Shown piece after piece: positions 43,652 through 58,000 of a stretch of DNA of 64,000 nt (position 1 is the stretch's first letter; each line of letters starts with the position of its first letter). A model generated the notes under the pieces. The model saw only the letters and a list, made by a program, of their open reading frames with translations. It was not told the origin of the DNA and ran no database searches. A program made the translations under genes and the position numbers. Source of the stretch: Daphnia carinata (lineage: Eukaryota > Arthropoda > Branchiopoda > Diplostraca > Daphniidae). Location of the stretch: assembly GCF_022539665.2 (NCBI RefSeq), contig NC_081332.1:1137773-1201772 (forward strand). The letters run 5' to 3'.

Positions 43652-45126
43652 TTTGCAATGAAATTTAAAGGACACGAAACCATTTCTATGTAGCCCAGCC
43701 CCTTCTTTAGAGAAGAACGTTTAACGATGGTTGGCGAGAAAGAAACAAAAGAATGAGCACGTTTCTCAACTTGAGTTTTCACACATACAAAAAAACAATT
43801 CACTTTCAATTCGGAAATAATCTTTAGCAAAACCCAATATTGGCGGGAAAAAAACATTGTGAAAGGGACATTCTTTTTGGCTTTAAAACCTGTTCATGTG
43901 TTATAAAGCAAATTTCGTTCCTTAAGTACCAAATTAAACCCTTGATTTAAAAAGAAAACTATACCTCATACAATTTCTCAGAATACGATGTCCCATCTGG
44001 TGCGAAACAAAGGGAGCCAGAGTTACCTCGCCCACGTGGTTTTTTCATGGCGATTACTCACATCGAGTACTCCATGAACAATTAACTTACAATCAGCATC
44101 GGTTATTATAGAATTTCAACTATCAAAAGAATGTTAATCTATTACCATTGCTACTATGTAGTTGTTCGTTTCCATTGGGGAGAGAAAAGATAATCTAACA
44201 GTTCACTATGGATGTACTTGCTCTTTCGAGATCTAGAGTCGAACTGATAGCGTTGACCAGTTTTGGCGCCAGCCTCTTCTAAAAATCTACCCATCCCCTT
44301 CTCAAAACAAAAGATAATCAAACCAATTTCGATTTCAACTATTAAAGTAATGATTATCTATTTTTAATGCTACCTCTTAATGAATCCTTTCACAGTTAGG
44401 ATAAAGAGAATCTAAAAAAGTGTTATCTACAAAATGTATCGAGATCTGAAATCGAATTGGGTATTTGACAATGAGCGCCATTGTCGTCATCAACTCTACC
44501 CCTCCCTCTGAAAAATATCTAACTAAAATGGATAAATTTACAAAATTAAAAACCAAATAAACAGCAACAACATAAAGAATAAAATAAACTATTCGACAAT
44601 AAAATGAAAATATCTTAATTTTAAATACTTACTAAATTTGTTTTGGCAGCTGTGCATTGAGGTTTGCAGACTTGTCGGTTAACTATATCGATGTCATCCG
44701 TGATTGCCAAAAACAGAGGTAGTCTAAATGGATATTTGCTTTAGGAAATGATTGATTGTATTTCAAACACTTTATTTTTAAAACTTAACGGCTTTTGATC
44801 TACACAGTTGATGATCAAGTATACCAGAATGACAGGTTTATCACAGTTAATGTTCCAACGAGGGGTACAATTCTCCCATCCTTAAAACATCTTAATGGGT
44901 CGTGAAAAAATTTAGAGCTCGCTACTATCATGGTGGCGTCTTTCATGTGCACGATTGCTGAAACGTTCGTCAGCAATGTACAAACTGACTCTTTGTGCTA
45001 CTCGTTTACAGCCTGTCGTCGAGTAGAGTTCTTTATCTTCCGGATAATAATGAAGCCCGTCAACAATTTTCCTTATTGATAGAGAAAGTATTGAAACATT
45101 ATTTTACCAAAACTATAAAATCGTGA
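43652..45126. repeat. Kinase 3' flank, copy C
   Basis: About 1.45 kb matching the flanks behind copies A and B. No gene is seen. Its far end overlaps the end of the torsin gene, which reads toward it on the minus strand. Confidence 0.75.
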
Positions 45127-46275
45127 TTACTGTAAAGCTGCTTCTTTGTTTCTTAGGAAATATTTCTGTTTCTTAAATTCATTTTCCGCGCACAGTCGAA
45201 CATGCATTTTTTCCATGGGCAGAAAAGGAACAAAGACGTCTATTAAATGTTTTTCAATCAGACGACTTTGGTGCAATCCACCACCTTTAAAGTAAAGCAT
45301 AAATATTCAAAGAATATTAAATTACGAGGTCAAACTCATTTTACCTTCTTCGTTGAAAGCTCCCAGCTCAACGAGTCGTTCAAAATCTCGTACTGTCAAT
45401 TCCTCGCGTTTGATGTTCCCTTTCAACCAAATGTTATGTACTATTTTAGTAATTTCTTTCCCTCCAGTATTGCTCAGGAAAATAAATATGGATTTCCTTA
45501 AAGTGGCAGTAGACAATGATCTATCAATCTAGATTATGTAGTAGCTGATGTTAGCCTACCTGTAGTCAACACCATCCACTCTGTCAACATAATCCAAATA
45601 AGCTTTGATACCATCCAACACTCCTGACGGCATCTTGTCTACTTCATCAAAAACAAAAAGCGATTGGGGACATATGCTGACATTGCCCCTCACCCATGAT
45701 CGAATTTGATCCTGATATAGTAGTGCACTGTGCTGTAATGGGCAAACAAGTGGCAATAGGAATGATATATTAATTTTGCATACTGCTTTTTAATTACCTG
45801 ATGAGGAAAGTGTACTGTGGATATGAAGTGATGATAGAACTGACTTTTTGTTTCCTTCAGGTACAGGCTCTTGGCTATTAAGTACGTAAAATGATTCTTC
45901 CCGTTTCCTGTCCAACCATGGAAACTTAATACTAGAGGCTTTGAAGGACTAGGATTGGACAAGTGGGCTTCTATCTGACGGGATACAACCTCAGTTGCAA
46001 TATGTTGACCAAAAACATCTTGTTTCAATAATACTTGTAGTTCTGCAATAGGAAGAAAAAATGTCAGAAAAATACACGCGGGCAGCCATATATAACCTTT
46101 TACTTGTAGTGTTATTTGGAATCCAGTAATTGTTGCAGCAGTCACCTAAAGGACATCGCAACGTTTCATAGCTAGAAATCAAAAAATTGATTACAAGGTC
46201 TGGCATCGAATACCCTGTCGTAGGTTTAGAAGAATGCAATAAAACTATAAATAGCATCAATTTATAGAAATCCAT
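45127..46275 (-). CDS. Torsin-family AAA+ ATPase (C-terminus shorter than usual)
   Basis: Five exons, 46275-46104, 46042-45798, 45732-45560, 45496-45345 and 45284-45127, give 299 aa (human TOR1A 332). The Met at 46275 starts a signal-peptide-like segment; one nine codons upstream (46302) is possible. Torsin marks are LGDCC, LKQDVFGQHIA, Walker A GWTGNGKN (100-107), FISTVHFPH, WVRGNVSIC, Walker B FVFDEVDKMP, DYVDRVDGVDY, IFIFLSN and LIDVFVPFLPM. Torsins are ER-lumen and nuclear-envelope ATPases that work with LAP1/LULL1-type cofactors. After FLPMEKMHVRLCAEN the sequence departs from the family and stops soon, so the conserved C-terminal helical part, including the sensor-2 region, is missing. 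A further downstream exon was not found; that ground is kinase 3' flank. Confidence 0.85.
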
Positions 46276-47645
46276 TACGGGAAGAGATTTAAATTCATGC
46301 AAAACTATTAAAAAATTGCCATTAAAGATACAAGTTTGACTTTGTAATTAACAATTGGCAGTTGAAAAATTCGTCTGCCACTGGCGCCAAATTGCTAAAA
46401 GCATCCAAATCATTTAATTAAAATCTGGCGCTAGTGCCCATTTCCGCTTGTTATTTTCTTCTGCTGTGATCATGCATCAATCGTTCTCTTCTCTTTCAGC
46501 CCTCATCGCAAGAAGAACTCGCTTGTTGGAATGGTAACACAAAAAATTTTGTAATTAGCAAAAATCTCGTAGCTTCTAATGTTGGTAATGTGATTAGTAG
46601 AAAATAAAATTTAACATGGTAAATTGGTGCCAGTCGTGGGTATATTCCAGTTTAATAGATGAGGGGCGTAGAATGGCTGCTATAGACACTTGCACGTGGA
46701 AATGCTATTTTGAAAGGGGATAGTTTTGATTCTATTTTATCACTCTCAACTAATATTTTACTTTACTTTAATTTTGGTAAATAGTAATTTACAAGTTCCA
46801 TAGTTAAATTACTAGAATAATAGTTGCACAATATTTCTTTGTCAAAATATATATTATCAAAGATTTCGTGTTGTCGATTCTGTAGAGGGAAGAAATAATT
46901 TTGGAGACAAAGCATACCTCAGGACTTTGGCCGTAAAAGCTTGGCAGTTCCATTATCCAAGTGGTGAGTGTCCTGAGATTGTTTTGTGTTAATTAACTCT
47001 ATGATTTTAAATACTGTTCACATTCAGAGTGTTAGTGTTGATATTAACCATTATGAGATATTTGAAATTTTTGAAAAATTTATTAATTTTTTGCTTAATG
47101 TTTAAAGATTTAATCTTATAATTATAGGGATCTGGAAAAAGCATTTTTCTTCAACAAAACAAGGATTTTTCTTTTTTAAAGGTGAATAGAATTTTAAGTT
47201 TCATTAATGTTTTCTGATTCTTAGTTTGAAAAATAAATTATGTTCAACTGAATTTCAAACTGATTTTAGGTAATGATAAATTATATGGACATTTAAGTTA
47301 CAAGGAGGTATTTAATTTTTAGACAAGTTTTGTGGTGCTACTACTCTCCTGGTATTCCAAAAGTTGGTAAAGCAACTGTAACATCTCGTGAATTCTTTGG
47401 ATTTACCCGTAAAATCTCATTACGAAAATACTTGAATTAAAATTAATTGGAAAAAAGTGGATTAAAAACTGACAGAATTCGTAAGTCAGCTATAAAAAAA
47501 ATCGAATTCAAATCAAGAATTCAGTAGCCCTTCTGGTAAAACTTTTCACAATGCCGATGTATAAAATTTGAAGATGGCCATTATTTGTGGGCCATGAATT
47601 AGAACCATGTAATGAAAACAGTGGATGACAGGTACTATTGCATGG
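46276..47645. other. Intergenic region, no confident gene
   Basis: About 1.4 kb. A small plus-strand ATG frame at 46471-46533 ends in a GT donor, and three short exon-like pieces (around 46880-46965, 47129-47181 and 47324-47380) have plausible splice sites, but they do not join into one open frame. It could be a non-coding transcript or chance. Confidence 0.35.
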
Positions 47646-48783
47646 TCACTCTCGAACACTGTTAGAACTGTCGCATGTAGCCGATACATCGTGATTCCCC
47701 GCTATACTGGATGTAGTGCATGTTTCAACATCGACTTCATCTATTAATTCTAATGGTTTAATGATTGTTCCTGTTTGATGGAACGTTTGACATTCTAAAG
47801 ATTACATTTTAACGCGACCCACATCTAACATAAATTAAATACATACCGAAATGGAATTCTCCTTTCAAAGCGTAATATCCTTCATCGTCCTTGGGATCTG
47901 TCATCGACAGTAACTGAACGCTCTCAACCACCTGGCTCATTTCAGAAAAAGATTTAACCTTGAATCAGCTTATTTCGCACTCGGTGAATATTTGTTACCT
48001 GTCGACCGAATACGCAATCAACGTGTTTCTCGTACAAATGGGAGGCCACAGCCTTGATCCCCTGAGAAAGAAAGATTTTCATTTTCTCCTAACCAACACC
48101 AAGTTTCATAATGTGCCATAGACGAGTTTCGTACTTTACGCCTGAGTCTGGGGTCTTTGGATATTTTCAGGAGAGTTACGTGCGGTGTGAATCTGTCTCC
48201 GTCAATTAGGGAAATGCCTGCGGTTTGGCAACCATCGCGCAACGATTTCCAAAGGTGATTGAGATACTCCGCTCCGTCGCTTTCCTCCTTTATACGGGCG
48301 TAGATGACTTTGTTGTTGAAATGCCCCATCTGTGCCAAATCAATGTCCAACTGAGAGTTTGGCAATCTGGCTGAGAAGAGCCCAACAGACTCCTGCAATA
48401 CCTGATTGGCCCTTGATGGGTTGAAATAAATCACATGGTAAGTTAGTGGTTATGTGAAATGAATGATGAATAAATCACTTGACCACATCCTCGCTGGTGG
48501 ACAGGTGAGCCACTGCCAGCGTGATGTGCAGGGTTGATGGAGACACGAGGGCAGTCTTGAGACGAGGTTCCTGTTCCAAAATGGTGTTGTGGACATTGTT
48601 CACAGTTTGGACAATCTATACGAAAGAAAAGTGAAAGGTTATTGATAAGAATAAAATGTTTGATGGACCAACCTGACAGTCTGATATTCGCACAGCAAAG
48701 AAATGATTTGGTGCTGGTGCCTTGGGCCTCTTAATTTTAGGTGGACGCACGCGCCTTATCGGGATATCCCGTACCGTGTTCAT
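47646..48783 (-). CDS. AKAP7-like protein with a 2H phosphoesterase (2'-5' RNA ligase-like) domain
   Basis: Six exons, 48783-48673, 48615-48479, 48411-48135, 48061-47999, 47931-47847 and 47794-47646, give 273 aa in one frame. A basic N-terminus (RRVRPPKIKRPKAP) could be a nuclear signal. The central domain has PNHFFAVRI, a first HxT motif in LHITLAVAHLS (about His67), HFNNKVIYARI and a second in RFTPHVTLLKIS, the two catalytic histidine motifs of 2H phosphoesterases. The closest pattern known to me is the central domain of AKAP7, which binds nucleotides and in some relatives cleaves 2'-5' oligoadenylate. The C-terminal 50 residues are polar and would be where AKAP7 binds PKA regulatory subunits; I cannot see that helix clearly. 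Confidence 0.82.
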
Positions 48784-51700
48784 CTCTGGTTAAGTATCTA
48801 AGGTGAAGTACACAAGAAAAAAAGAAGTCGTTAAAGTACGGCTATACGGAACTTACTGGCGGCAAAAAGCAGCAGGTGGTTTCTTGGAAGATGAAAACAA
48901 CAAGAAAGGAACACCAATTGTCGCGTTATGCACGGTTTTTATCTCAATTTCTTGTCTTACGTGTGTTCAGAGCAGCGTATCACCAACGTTTTCACCTGTG
49001 TAATGACTGGCAAAGAGAAAGTGATCAGAAAAGATGATGACGGTGTTTACGATAAATGTTTTGTTGTTGCTGGTGTCGCTCAAAATTATAGGCAAAATAG
49101 AAAGCGGTGTCGCCAGATTGCTCGGTAATTGAACTCGATGTGATTTCGCGTACGCCAAAATGGGGCCGTTTCTTTTTTTTAAGAAGAAAACGGTCACGTC
49201 GGTCACACATTTCTTTGAACGATACGTGAGTCACGAGACATGTTAAGATTCATCGGTCAGCTTTGTTTGCAACAATGGTTGCGTTCCTGTAAAGAGAAAA
49301 AACGTGGGAAATATGATCCATTGGGGCATATTTCACGAACGAAAAATCGGAAGGATGTGTTTACTGAAATTCAGAAAGAAAAACGTTGAATAATAAATAC
49401 GATTCCGTTACGACCGGTACGTGGCGCTGTATCATAGAACCCGTTGTTGTTACAATGTTTTTATTTGAAGGACTAAATAATAAAAAAAGAATCTAACATG
49501 GATTACATGAGGGAGGTCTCGAGTTTAACACATTCCCACAGCTAAAAGTTTTTCCTTTTCATGTTCTTTTTTTAATTTTTAAACGTGGGAAACGTTGAAA
49601 AGAATGTTCCATCGTCAAGGTTCTGAAACAAAGAAATTTTGTTGGTTACATACGGGTCTTGTGTCGCCAATTGTATACACAGCACATCTTTCGCGTGCCT
49701 TATCCCTTGTAATGGCAGCGAATCCCCACCCCTTAAATGGAGAGAAAGTCTCGTCTATATAGAAACTGCGAATAATAACAAAATTTGAGCCTTAAAGATG
49801 TGACTTTGGCGGCATTTTCTCAAACAATCAAAGATAACGTGTCTGCCCCAACAACTTTCTCTGTCGGACGAGTAGCGCATTTTCTTGCTTAAAGTACAAA
49901 CAATGACACAAGTACAAACTACCGGCTTGTGTAGTACACCTTGTTATCATTCAATTGGTGATGATGTACAAGCACGAGCTTCGAGAAAGTTTGTCAGCCT
50001 AAACTGCGACATGGGGCGGGGTTCTTTTCAGTTCAAGAGGTTACAGAGAAGAAGCAGCTCTTATTTTTATTACAGTGGAAACAATAGAGTTCCATGTCTT
50101 GGTAGCAACTAATTATACGACGTTGCCCAATAAGGAATGCAACTCGCTAATCAGCTAAGCACCAAACCGCCAGAGATACACAATATTAGCCTTATTTTGT
50201 GCTGCGAGTCCGAAAGGCACGCCAAAAAACAATAGCGGCGCCATTCATGGACGTAAAAAAAATATTTAAATCAATGTTTTCAATTGAATTTTTTAAATCA
50301 TTATTAATGTATGCATTTAGAACTCGTTTTTTTTTTACGAAACAAAATGCGTTAAACTTTCGTTTCTTAAAATTCGATGACGGCGTATGTAACACGTCTT
50401 ATATATAGGAGCGATCGTACGTCATTTAGATGCCTAGTGGCTGTATTAGTGATATGTATGTACACGCAAAATATATACGAGATTTCACCGCTTCCAGTTA
50501 CATGCATAATATTAGCGAGTCCCATATCATCACCTCTTATATGGGCCTGGCTCTTGATCGATGACATTGCGGCTTTTTTTGGCTATAATTTATGCGAAAT
50601 TCAAAAGATCAGGGGGTTCGTGAATGTTAGAAAAAGGACGTCAGTGTTCTAAATTTTTTTTTTTTTGTAAAGGTATTTTTCCAATGAAGGAACGCAATGC
50701 GGAATAATTGCAGTTATGTGGGAAACATTTCGAGTATTTGTTGAATTCTATACGTAAAATGTCGTTTTGCTTGGATGTTTTTTCTAAAGAAATTTCTCGG
50801 GCTAATTGCCGTTTTCCACATTTCGAAACGATTTCGTTGTTCCACAGACAATCGAAACGTTTAGATTTTTAATTTCGAGATATTTATATACGCCGAATGG
50901 CTACATCATTTTATTGTTTCGTGTGTGTTCATATAGTCGCCTATATGTAAATGTTTTTTTGTTTTATTTTGGGATTATACAATTGGCTCGTATTTCCTCC
51001 CTAATAAATCTGTGCGTAGCAATTAAAAGCAACAAGATTTTTCCGAGAGAGAGAAAAATTTATTGTTATTATCTCTTCTCTCTCTTTCGTCCCGAGAAGA
51101 GAGCCTGAGGCACCGCAACAATCATTCACGTAGTACATAAAAATAAAAAAAAAAAAAGACAAAAGAAATACGTTGGAATAACTCTGGTGTGTTCGATGAT
51201 CTTATGACATCAATTTGCATACGCACAAAGTTTGAATAAAAATCTCTAAATTATTCCGACAATGAAGAATTAGATTTAAAAATGAACTAATTGAATACTA
51301 GCGGCAACGTCTGTGTGACTATCTCACCACGTCAATATAAAAAAAAAAAAAAATATTCGTGTGCCCGCGTGTAATTCGAGTCCATAAAACATCGTCCCCC
51401 TCATTGTCTTGAATTTCAAGACGTGAAAGTCAACGACACATAGTGACGAAACAAACGTTATTCTTTTACAAAATAAAAGGTGTTGTTTCATAAATGATTG
51501 TGCTACATAATATTTAAAAAAATAGGAGGGGGACACACACATTTCCGGTGTGTGTGTACTCGGTGTGCCGCCGGATTTGAACCCAACAGTTGAAATACGA
51601 CACGTATATAAAAAGGTTTTTGTGCGAGCCCATCCACCTGGAAAAATACGAAACCTGCTGGGAAATTCTTGTTTGTCTACATCGCCACAAGCGATTGATA

Positions 51701-54700
51701 GCCCTAAAAAAAAAAAAAATAAGTTTTGAATGAAACTGACGAAAAAAGATTGATGGCCGATGATGATTGAAACGAATATTGTTTTGAAAGTGCGCGCATA
51801 AATTTCGAATAGAAAAAACACAAAATAGATTGGCTAAAAAAAAAAAAAAAAAAGGAAATCCCGTTTGATCACGAAATATATACGCGCCCTATTTTCTCTT
51901 GATAAAGGCGGGATGAATGGTCCCCCCCTGACGTGCTACTCGAAAACGATCTTTGCAATTGAAAGAGACGCAAAACAGATGGATGAAATTCATTTGGATG
52001 TGGCTCTTAAAAATCACGCAACCATCGTGATTGTATTGATATAAACATCGTGACGGAATATGACACACCTGTGATATCTTTCCTAATATACGACAATGTG
52101 TCCGTGGACAAAATGGCCTAAACGTGATGTCCACTCGCTTGTTCTACTTGCACCTATCGGCTCTGCACTTTATTGTCTATAACAAAAGAATTCTCTTTGT
52201 ATATTTTTCGGGGAGGGTGGTGTGTAAATATCGAGAGACACATCAAGGACGTGACTATTAGCCCAGGTGGAAGCTTTAATTTCTCGTGGGAAATCTTTCG
52301 AAATCTCCTAAGAAATCCCACCGCCTTTTAAATGTATTTAAACTTGATGCATTCAAATGTTAAGAGAGAAAGTATAAACGACCATCGAGCTACTGATATC
52401 CAAAAGCCAATTCAACTGCCCTTGTACGTGCACGACACGCTCCCCCCCCCCCTAATTGACACGTAAAACACACAAAGATATTTGGCGTCATATTTGATCC
52501 TTATAAAGCCGAACGATATTCTCCACCTTTATTAGGCAAGTAAAAACTATTTTTTGAACCGATGCCAATATCTAAAAAAATTTCGTGTTGCACATTCCTG
52601 CATAAATATTCACATGTTTTCGTTCATGCAGAAAAAGCGTAATTATTTATGAATTTTCACCGCGTGTGTTGCTGCCGGCTTTCCCAATAACGAGGTCTTC
52701 TTTATAACGACGTTTCAGAGAGAGAAAATCATTTCTTTTTTCAACTCGAAAAAACAAAATCGATCGCGAGACGATTACAGGTTTTGATGGATGAGAAAAA
52801 AACTAGTGTGTGTGATACAGTCGATAATCATGAAATCTGTTTTCTAGTCAAAAAACGAAGGAAACGTTGTTATGTTTATTCTCACGCCACACCACTGCAG
52901 CTCACCTATAGGCAATTCTTTTGTTTCCCATCATTAAAAATCGTGAAATGTTTTTTTCGCATTTTTTCGTTATATATCGCACAAAAGAATATATTTTGTA
53001 GTTGTAACACAATTTTCGTGTAATGTATTGGGAAGAGAGAGTTGATACAACACCTTTTTTCTTGATTTGGGAATCTGTACCTGTATCCGGCGGGCGTTAT
53101 ATGTGATACATCCATAATATTTTTTTTTTTCTTTTCGTCGTGTGTATAGACGAACCTTGAAGATGTTAGACACACTCTCTCTCTTCTCTCTGATCTCTCA
53201 ATAAAAAAGAAGAAAACTGTTTTTTGCCTAATTTTCGTCGAGTCACGCGTGATTTGTGGCCATTTTTGTCCTCAATTCTTCCCTCTGAAATCAAACAATT
53301 GTTTTGTGTACGAAATAAAAAGAGTGTTTCATAGCAACAGCCATTTTCTATCGAGATGTCATCACCCAGTTAATAAATGATTGATCATTGTGAACAATTA
53401 GATTCCAATATTCAGATAAATAACATTTTTCTTTGTATTTAGAGAAAGAAAAACGGAAGCCTTTTTTTCCATGCGGAGGTGCCACGTAGACAAAATGTGA
53501 AAACCACATAAAAGAGATGACTGATGATACGCATCTACCCTTTCATCTTTGGCCACAAACTATTTTTTTTTGAAGGTTGAAATCGATCAGCCACTGGTTT
53601 CTCGTGTTGTCACATTTTGCCCTCCAGGCTACTGTTGTTCCTATCTGGCACCAACAATCAGATGGATCAATACATTTTCCAGGTGAAATGGCAAGTGACG
53701 TCCTGCTGTTTGTGCCCAGACAAATGGGACATTTCCAGTTCAATGCAAATCTTGCAAGAGGATCACACAAACAAAGTGGGATGCTGTGTAGGATCATTCG
53801 CTTGGCTTCCATCATCTTCACATTCCTACAAAGAAAAATCGCGTAAAATCGCATGCAAAACAAACAACAGGATTGAGGACACATAGATGACAAGTTTCTC
53901 TACATGAACAAAACCACAAGGACCTTCTATTTGACTATCACCCACTTCCGGCTACGAACGGATGTGTCACGTGCTCCATCTCTCTCCCGCTAACATCGAA
54001 AATGCATCTATATATATCCACTCCCGCATTTTCTTTAGGCCAAAAAAGAAAATGAGCAAGACATGCCGGCGGAAGAAGAAGACGGACAGTTTTTTTCGAA
54101 CGCAGCGTGTGATGATGACGAACGATGATGGCTGACTCACGATCAAAGGCAAGAAAAACAATTCACCCCCGCATCTCTTTAAAATGCCATCTGGTGATGT
54201 TCAATTGAAAATGAGATTTTCAAAGTTAAAAGAAATAAGAAAAAAATGGCGTGCAATATCATTTTGTCCGTGCAAGGAAAATCACGTGGATTAGAGACGC
54301 AAGGGAAATTACCGTTACGCACAACATATCCACATTAGATATAAAGAGATCCGTTTCAGAGACCCGCCCTCTTTAGTCGAGGCAGCAAAGAGAAAGAAGC
54401 AACTTGAAAAAAATAAAAGAAGATGCGTAGAGATAAACGAAAATGAGTTGCGTCATTATGAACCGCACAATTTTTATCAGCGCACGGCATCGTTCACGCA
54501 AGGAAGAATCTTTCTCAGCTCTTTCCGTGATTTATTCCCCCTCCTGTTTTCTAAGTCGAAAATCAAACAAAAGAAGATTTTTGACGTTTTCGTGATTACG
54601 TTCACGAGAGGCATCACAGTCGGTTGATTATCCAGGCCGTTGCACATATCTCGCAAAACATTTTCTCCAACTGTCTAAACGCACATTTCTCGAATCTCAG

Positions 54701-55047
54701 CAACGGAAATCCTTTAAAAAAAAAAAAAAAATTCTGGGCAACATTTAGTCGACTTGGCAAGTCGATTTTGAAGCACCCTTCCTCCTTGTGTGTGTTGTGC
54801 TGGTGGAGCCAAAACCAGTTGGGGCTTTGTCAGTGCCTGTCTGGACGTGGCTGCGAGAACACGTGTGTCTCCGCGTGTCGACATCTGTGATCGTGTCTGT
54901 GAACTACAACAATTTTTAATTTTCGTTTTTGTTGAAAGAAATCAAACAGTTTAATGATAGGCAATTTGACGTCATGAAACATCCAATGGATTGACACCTT
55001 CGATAAGAATAGAATCGCACTTTTTCGAATCACAAACTGAAAACAAA
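48784..55047. other. Gene-poor, A/T- and homopolymer-rich interval (~6.3 kb)
   Basis: No gene could be supported. The interval is dense in A or T runs of 8-15 bases, C runs (52441-52452) and short CA/TA stretches. A 90-codon open stretch on the minus strand at 53543-53840, rich in Cys, is the only protein-like segment, and the plus strand is open over the same bases, so it is uncertain. It may contain distal regulatory DNA or untranslated parts of the CLCA gene that starts at its right edge. Confidence 0.45.
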
Positions 55048-58000
55048 ATGGTGGTCGTGAAATTCGCAGTGATTTTCTTGCAGTTGTTGTTATTGCCAAT
55101 CATCGATGTTCATTTGGATCAAAGTGTGGCTGCATCGGCCATTATCCAACGGTTAATCGTGCGCCTAGAAGAACCCACTCTTCCATCGAGCGACAATTGC
55201 ACGTTCTTCAAACAAATCGAGGTTGGTCAAAAATCTTTATTCAAAGCCAAGTAGGTTTGTGAGTTGGGCGCGCGCTAATGAGGCGATTTGCATATTCATG
55301 TCGTTTAACAGCCCGTATCCCCCCACCATCTTAATGCGTATACACACCAATCGTTTAACTCTTTGTCGAAAGAAAGAAAAGAAGAGATAAATTGTCTTTC
55401 CATTATGGATTTTTTCCTCGAAAAAAAAAAAAGAAATAATTCGTAAATATTATTCCTCCTTGTTGTTTTCTATGGAAAAATCGTATTTTCTCCTTTTTTG
55501 AATATGGAAAATGCGTAGGGCATCAAGAAAAACGAAAAATATGCTAATTTCTCGTTAAGGTTCAGTCAGTGCCTTTTTTCCTACAAATGCGGGGATGGGA
55601 AATGATTCGAAAATGCTCTCCCCACCTCCTTGAATTCTTTCGCAGTAGAAACAAGCAGAAGCCAATGAAAAGATTCCAAATATTGAAAGGAAAATGATGG
55701 ATTGAATTCTTCAACATTCCAATTGCATTTGTTTTTCTTCCGTTAGTACACTATCGTTCTATTACGGAAATATGGCACATTTTTTTTTTCAAAATTTCGT
55801 CTTTTTATGCAAATGAGAAATTGGGCACGCGAATCATCCGTCATTTCAAAGTCCCGCCCATTCTAGTTGTTTTTTCCTCTTTCGCAATAAAACGAAAAAA
55901 AAATTCACACTTTTGAAATTAAAATAGTAGTTGGATGATTCATCTCGCACCGTGTCAATATTTTCATAAACGGGGGAAGAAGAAAAAGGGCGGAATGAAC
56001 ATTCGGCGTGATCGTCTCACGCCACCCTCCGCCATTAGAAACAGGAAACTGAATGCGAAGCCTTGTTGTTGTCGTGTTAAATAGCAGATAATCATCTGCA
56101 ATTTTGATCAGCCTATCAAAAAAGGATTTCTTTGTTTCCTTGATTTCAACACCTGAGAAACGAACCAATGTTTAAGTAGCATGTATTAACAATCATTTTT
56201 CTAACGGCCATTATTATTTTTGCATATTTCACGACCTCGTTGTTTCTTGGAAAAACGTTGACAGGTCAAACTCGTAGATACCCGCACGTATGCAAATGAG
56301 CCCGATGGCTATTTTGCCCCTATAGTTTTTCAAAAAAATTCTTTGGCACGGTCCAGGTATATACTTAAAAAAAAACTGTATTTTATACAAACGTCATGCC
56401 ACGTAGATGGATGGACTAACAAAAAAAATGATTTACATATTTTTATGATCTCCGGCGCGTTTTTTTTTCTCTGAAAGTGGTGACATCTTTTCGTTCCCCC
56501 CCCCCCCTCTTTTATTGTTTGAGCAAAATCCGTGTCGGAAGGGATCTTTTCCATAACAATTGGGGGGAGGGATGTTATACAAGAAGCCGACGGACAAAAG
56601 AAACTGGACAACAAAAAATAAGAAAGGCCGTGTGTCGTCATCACTGGGATAAAGTGGGAAATACAATTTACGACGGACACACTTTTTTTTTTTTTTAAGG
56701 TCCAGACTCCTCCTCTTTTTATTTTCCACCTACGCGTTTGAAAAAATTTTTCATCCGCCCCAAAAACCTTTTAAAGAGAATATGCAAATGATTTCCGTTT
56801 ATTTTTTTTTTCAAAATGAGGGAAAAAGGTTAATAAAATAATGATGTCAATCATTTTTCCCAGACGAACTTTTCTTTTGTTTATTCAATAGACGTTCTCA
56901 CGAAAAAAAACGACGCCCCGACATTTTTATTACAAGATAATGACGCAATTGTTCCTTTTTTTAAAACTCTTCTTCTTTTATTGTAACGCCCTGCCAACAT
57001 TTCCTGTTTTTTGACATTCAAGAGACGCGTGAGCTTCAAATTCTTTTCTTTAAATGTCCCTTTTAACGTTTGCTCAGTAAAACGATGGGGGTACATGCGT
57101 CCATCACGATTTTTTAAGAGAAATTCGTGACCGTGAACCCATCGACCCTCCAACCATCTGGCATCGTCGCTTTTAACGGATACCCCGTTGATTGAACAAT
57201 CAGAGGATGCTGTTCAAAATACTAAAAAATGGCCGAGGATGTAACAGAAGGTTGTTGAAAAAAGAACGGGATCGTCGGCCGTGTAAACATGTCTCTCTCT
57301 TTTGAAAAGCATCTGTTCCAGTCGGTTTGCGCTTTTTTTGGTCAGTGTGAAAGACGACACGTGTCGTGATATTTGAAGAGTTTCTTTCCTCGTATTATTG
57401 TTGAATCGGCAACAGCGCGTGCATTGAAATGCGATTCCAGTTCAACCGGTCTGAACCAATCGCCATCTTTTGTGTTGATGTGGGCGCAAGCGGCCACACG
57501 TTTTTTGATGGATCGTCCGAGGCCCTTTTTTGGTTGGTGAAAGGGACGATCGTGACGAACGCCCTTTTAATATTCCCGAGCGAATTTTCGTTCTGATTAG
57601 ATATAGACTAGGATTAACATTTTTCTTCATTAGTTTCCAAATATGATTGTAATCGTTCCGATTCCAAACGATAACCAATCGATGATGCATAACGGCAACA
57701 AACAGCTGGACCGCGTTTATGGATACGGCACGATTTTCTTTTTTTTTTTTTGTCTGAACGTTAAACAAACACGAGAGATGTCCATAATAATATTATAAAG
57801 ATGCCATAATAATAATACCCCCCCTGTTTTAGGAGGTACGCAGCTCCAGTTTCTCTTTTGGTTCACGGTTTGGACTCACGCTGGGTGGTCACGTGAACGT
57901 ACGACGCCCATTAAAGCGTCTCTGCGTTGGGTCTTTTTACCGCTAGAGAACACGGCAGACTATTTACATAACTCTGATCGATTTCAATTTTATCTGAATT

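Noticed and set aside
46471-47400. Possible small plus-strand gene starting MHQSFSSLSALIARR
   Set aside because: The downstream exon-like pieces cannot be joined without a stop codon at the first junction, and no family is recognisable.
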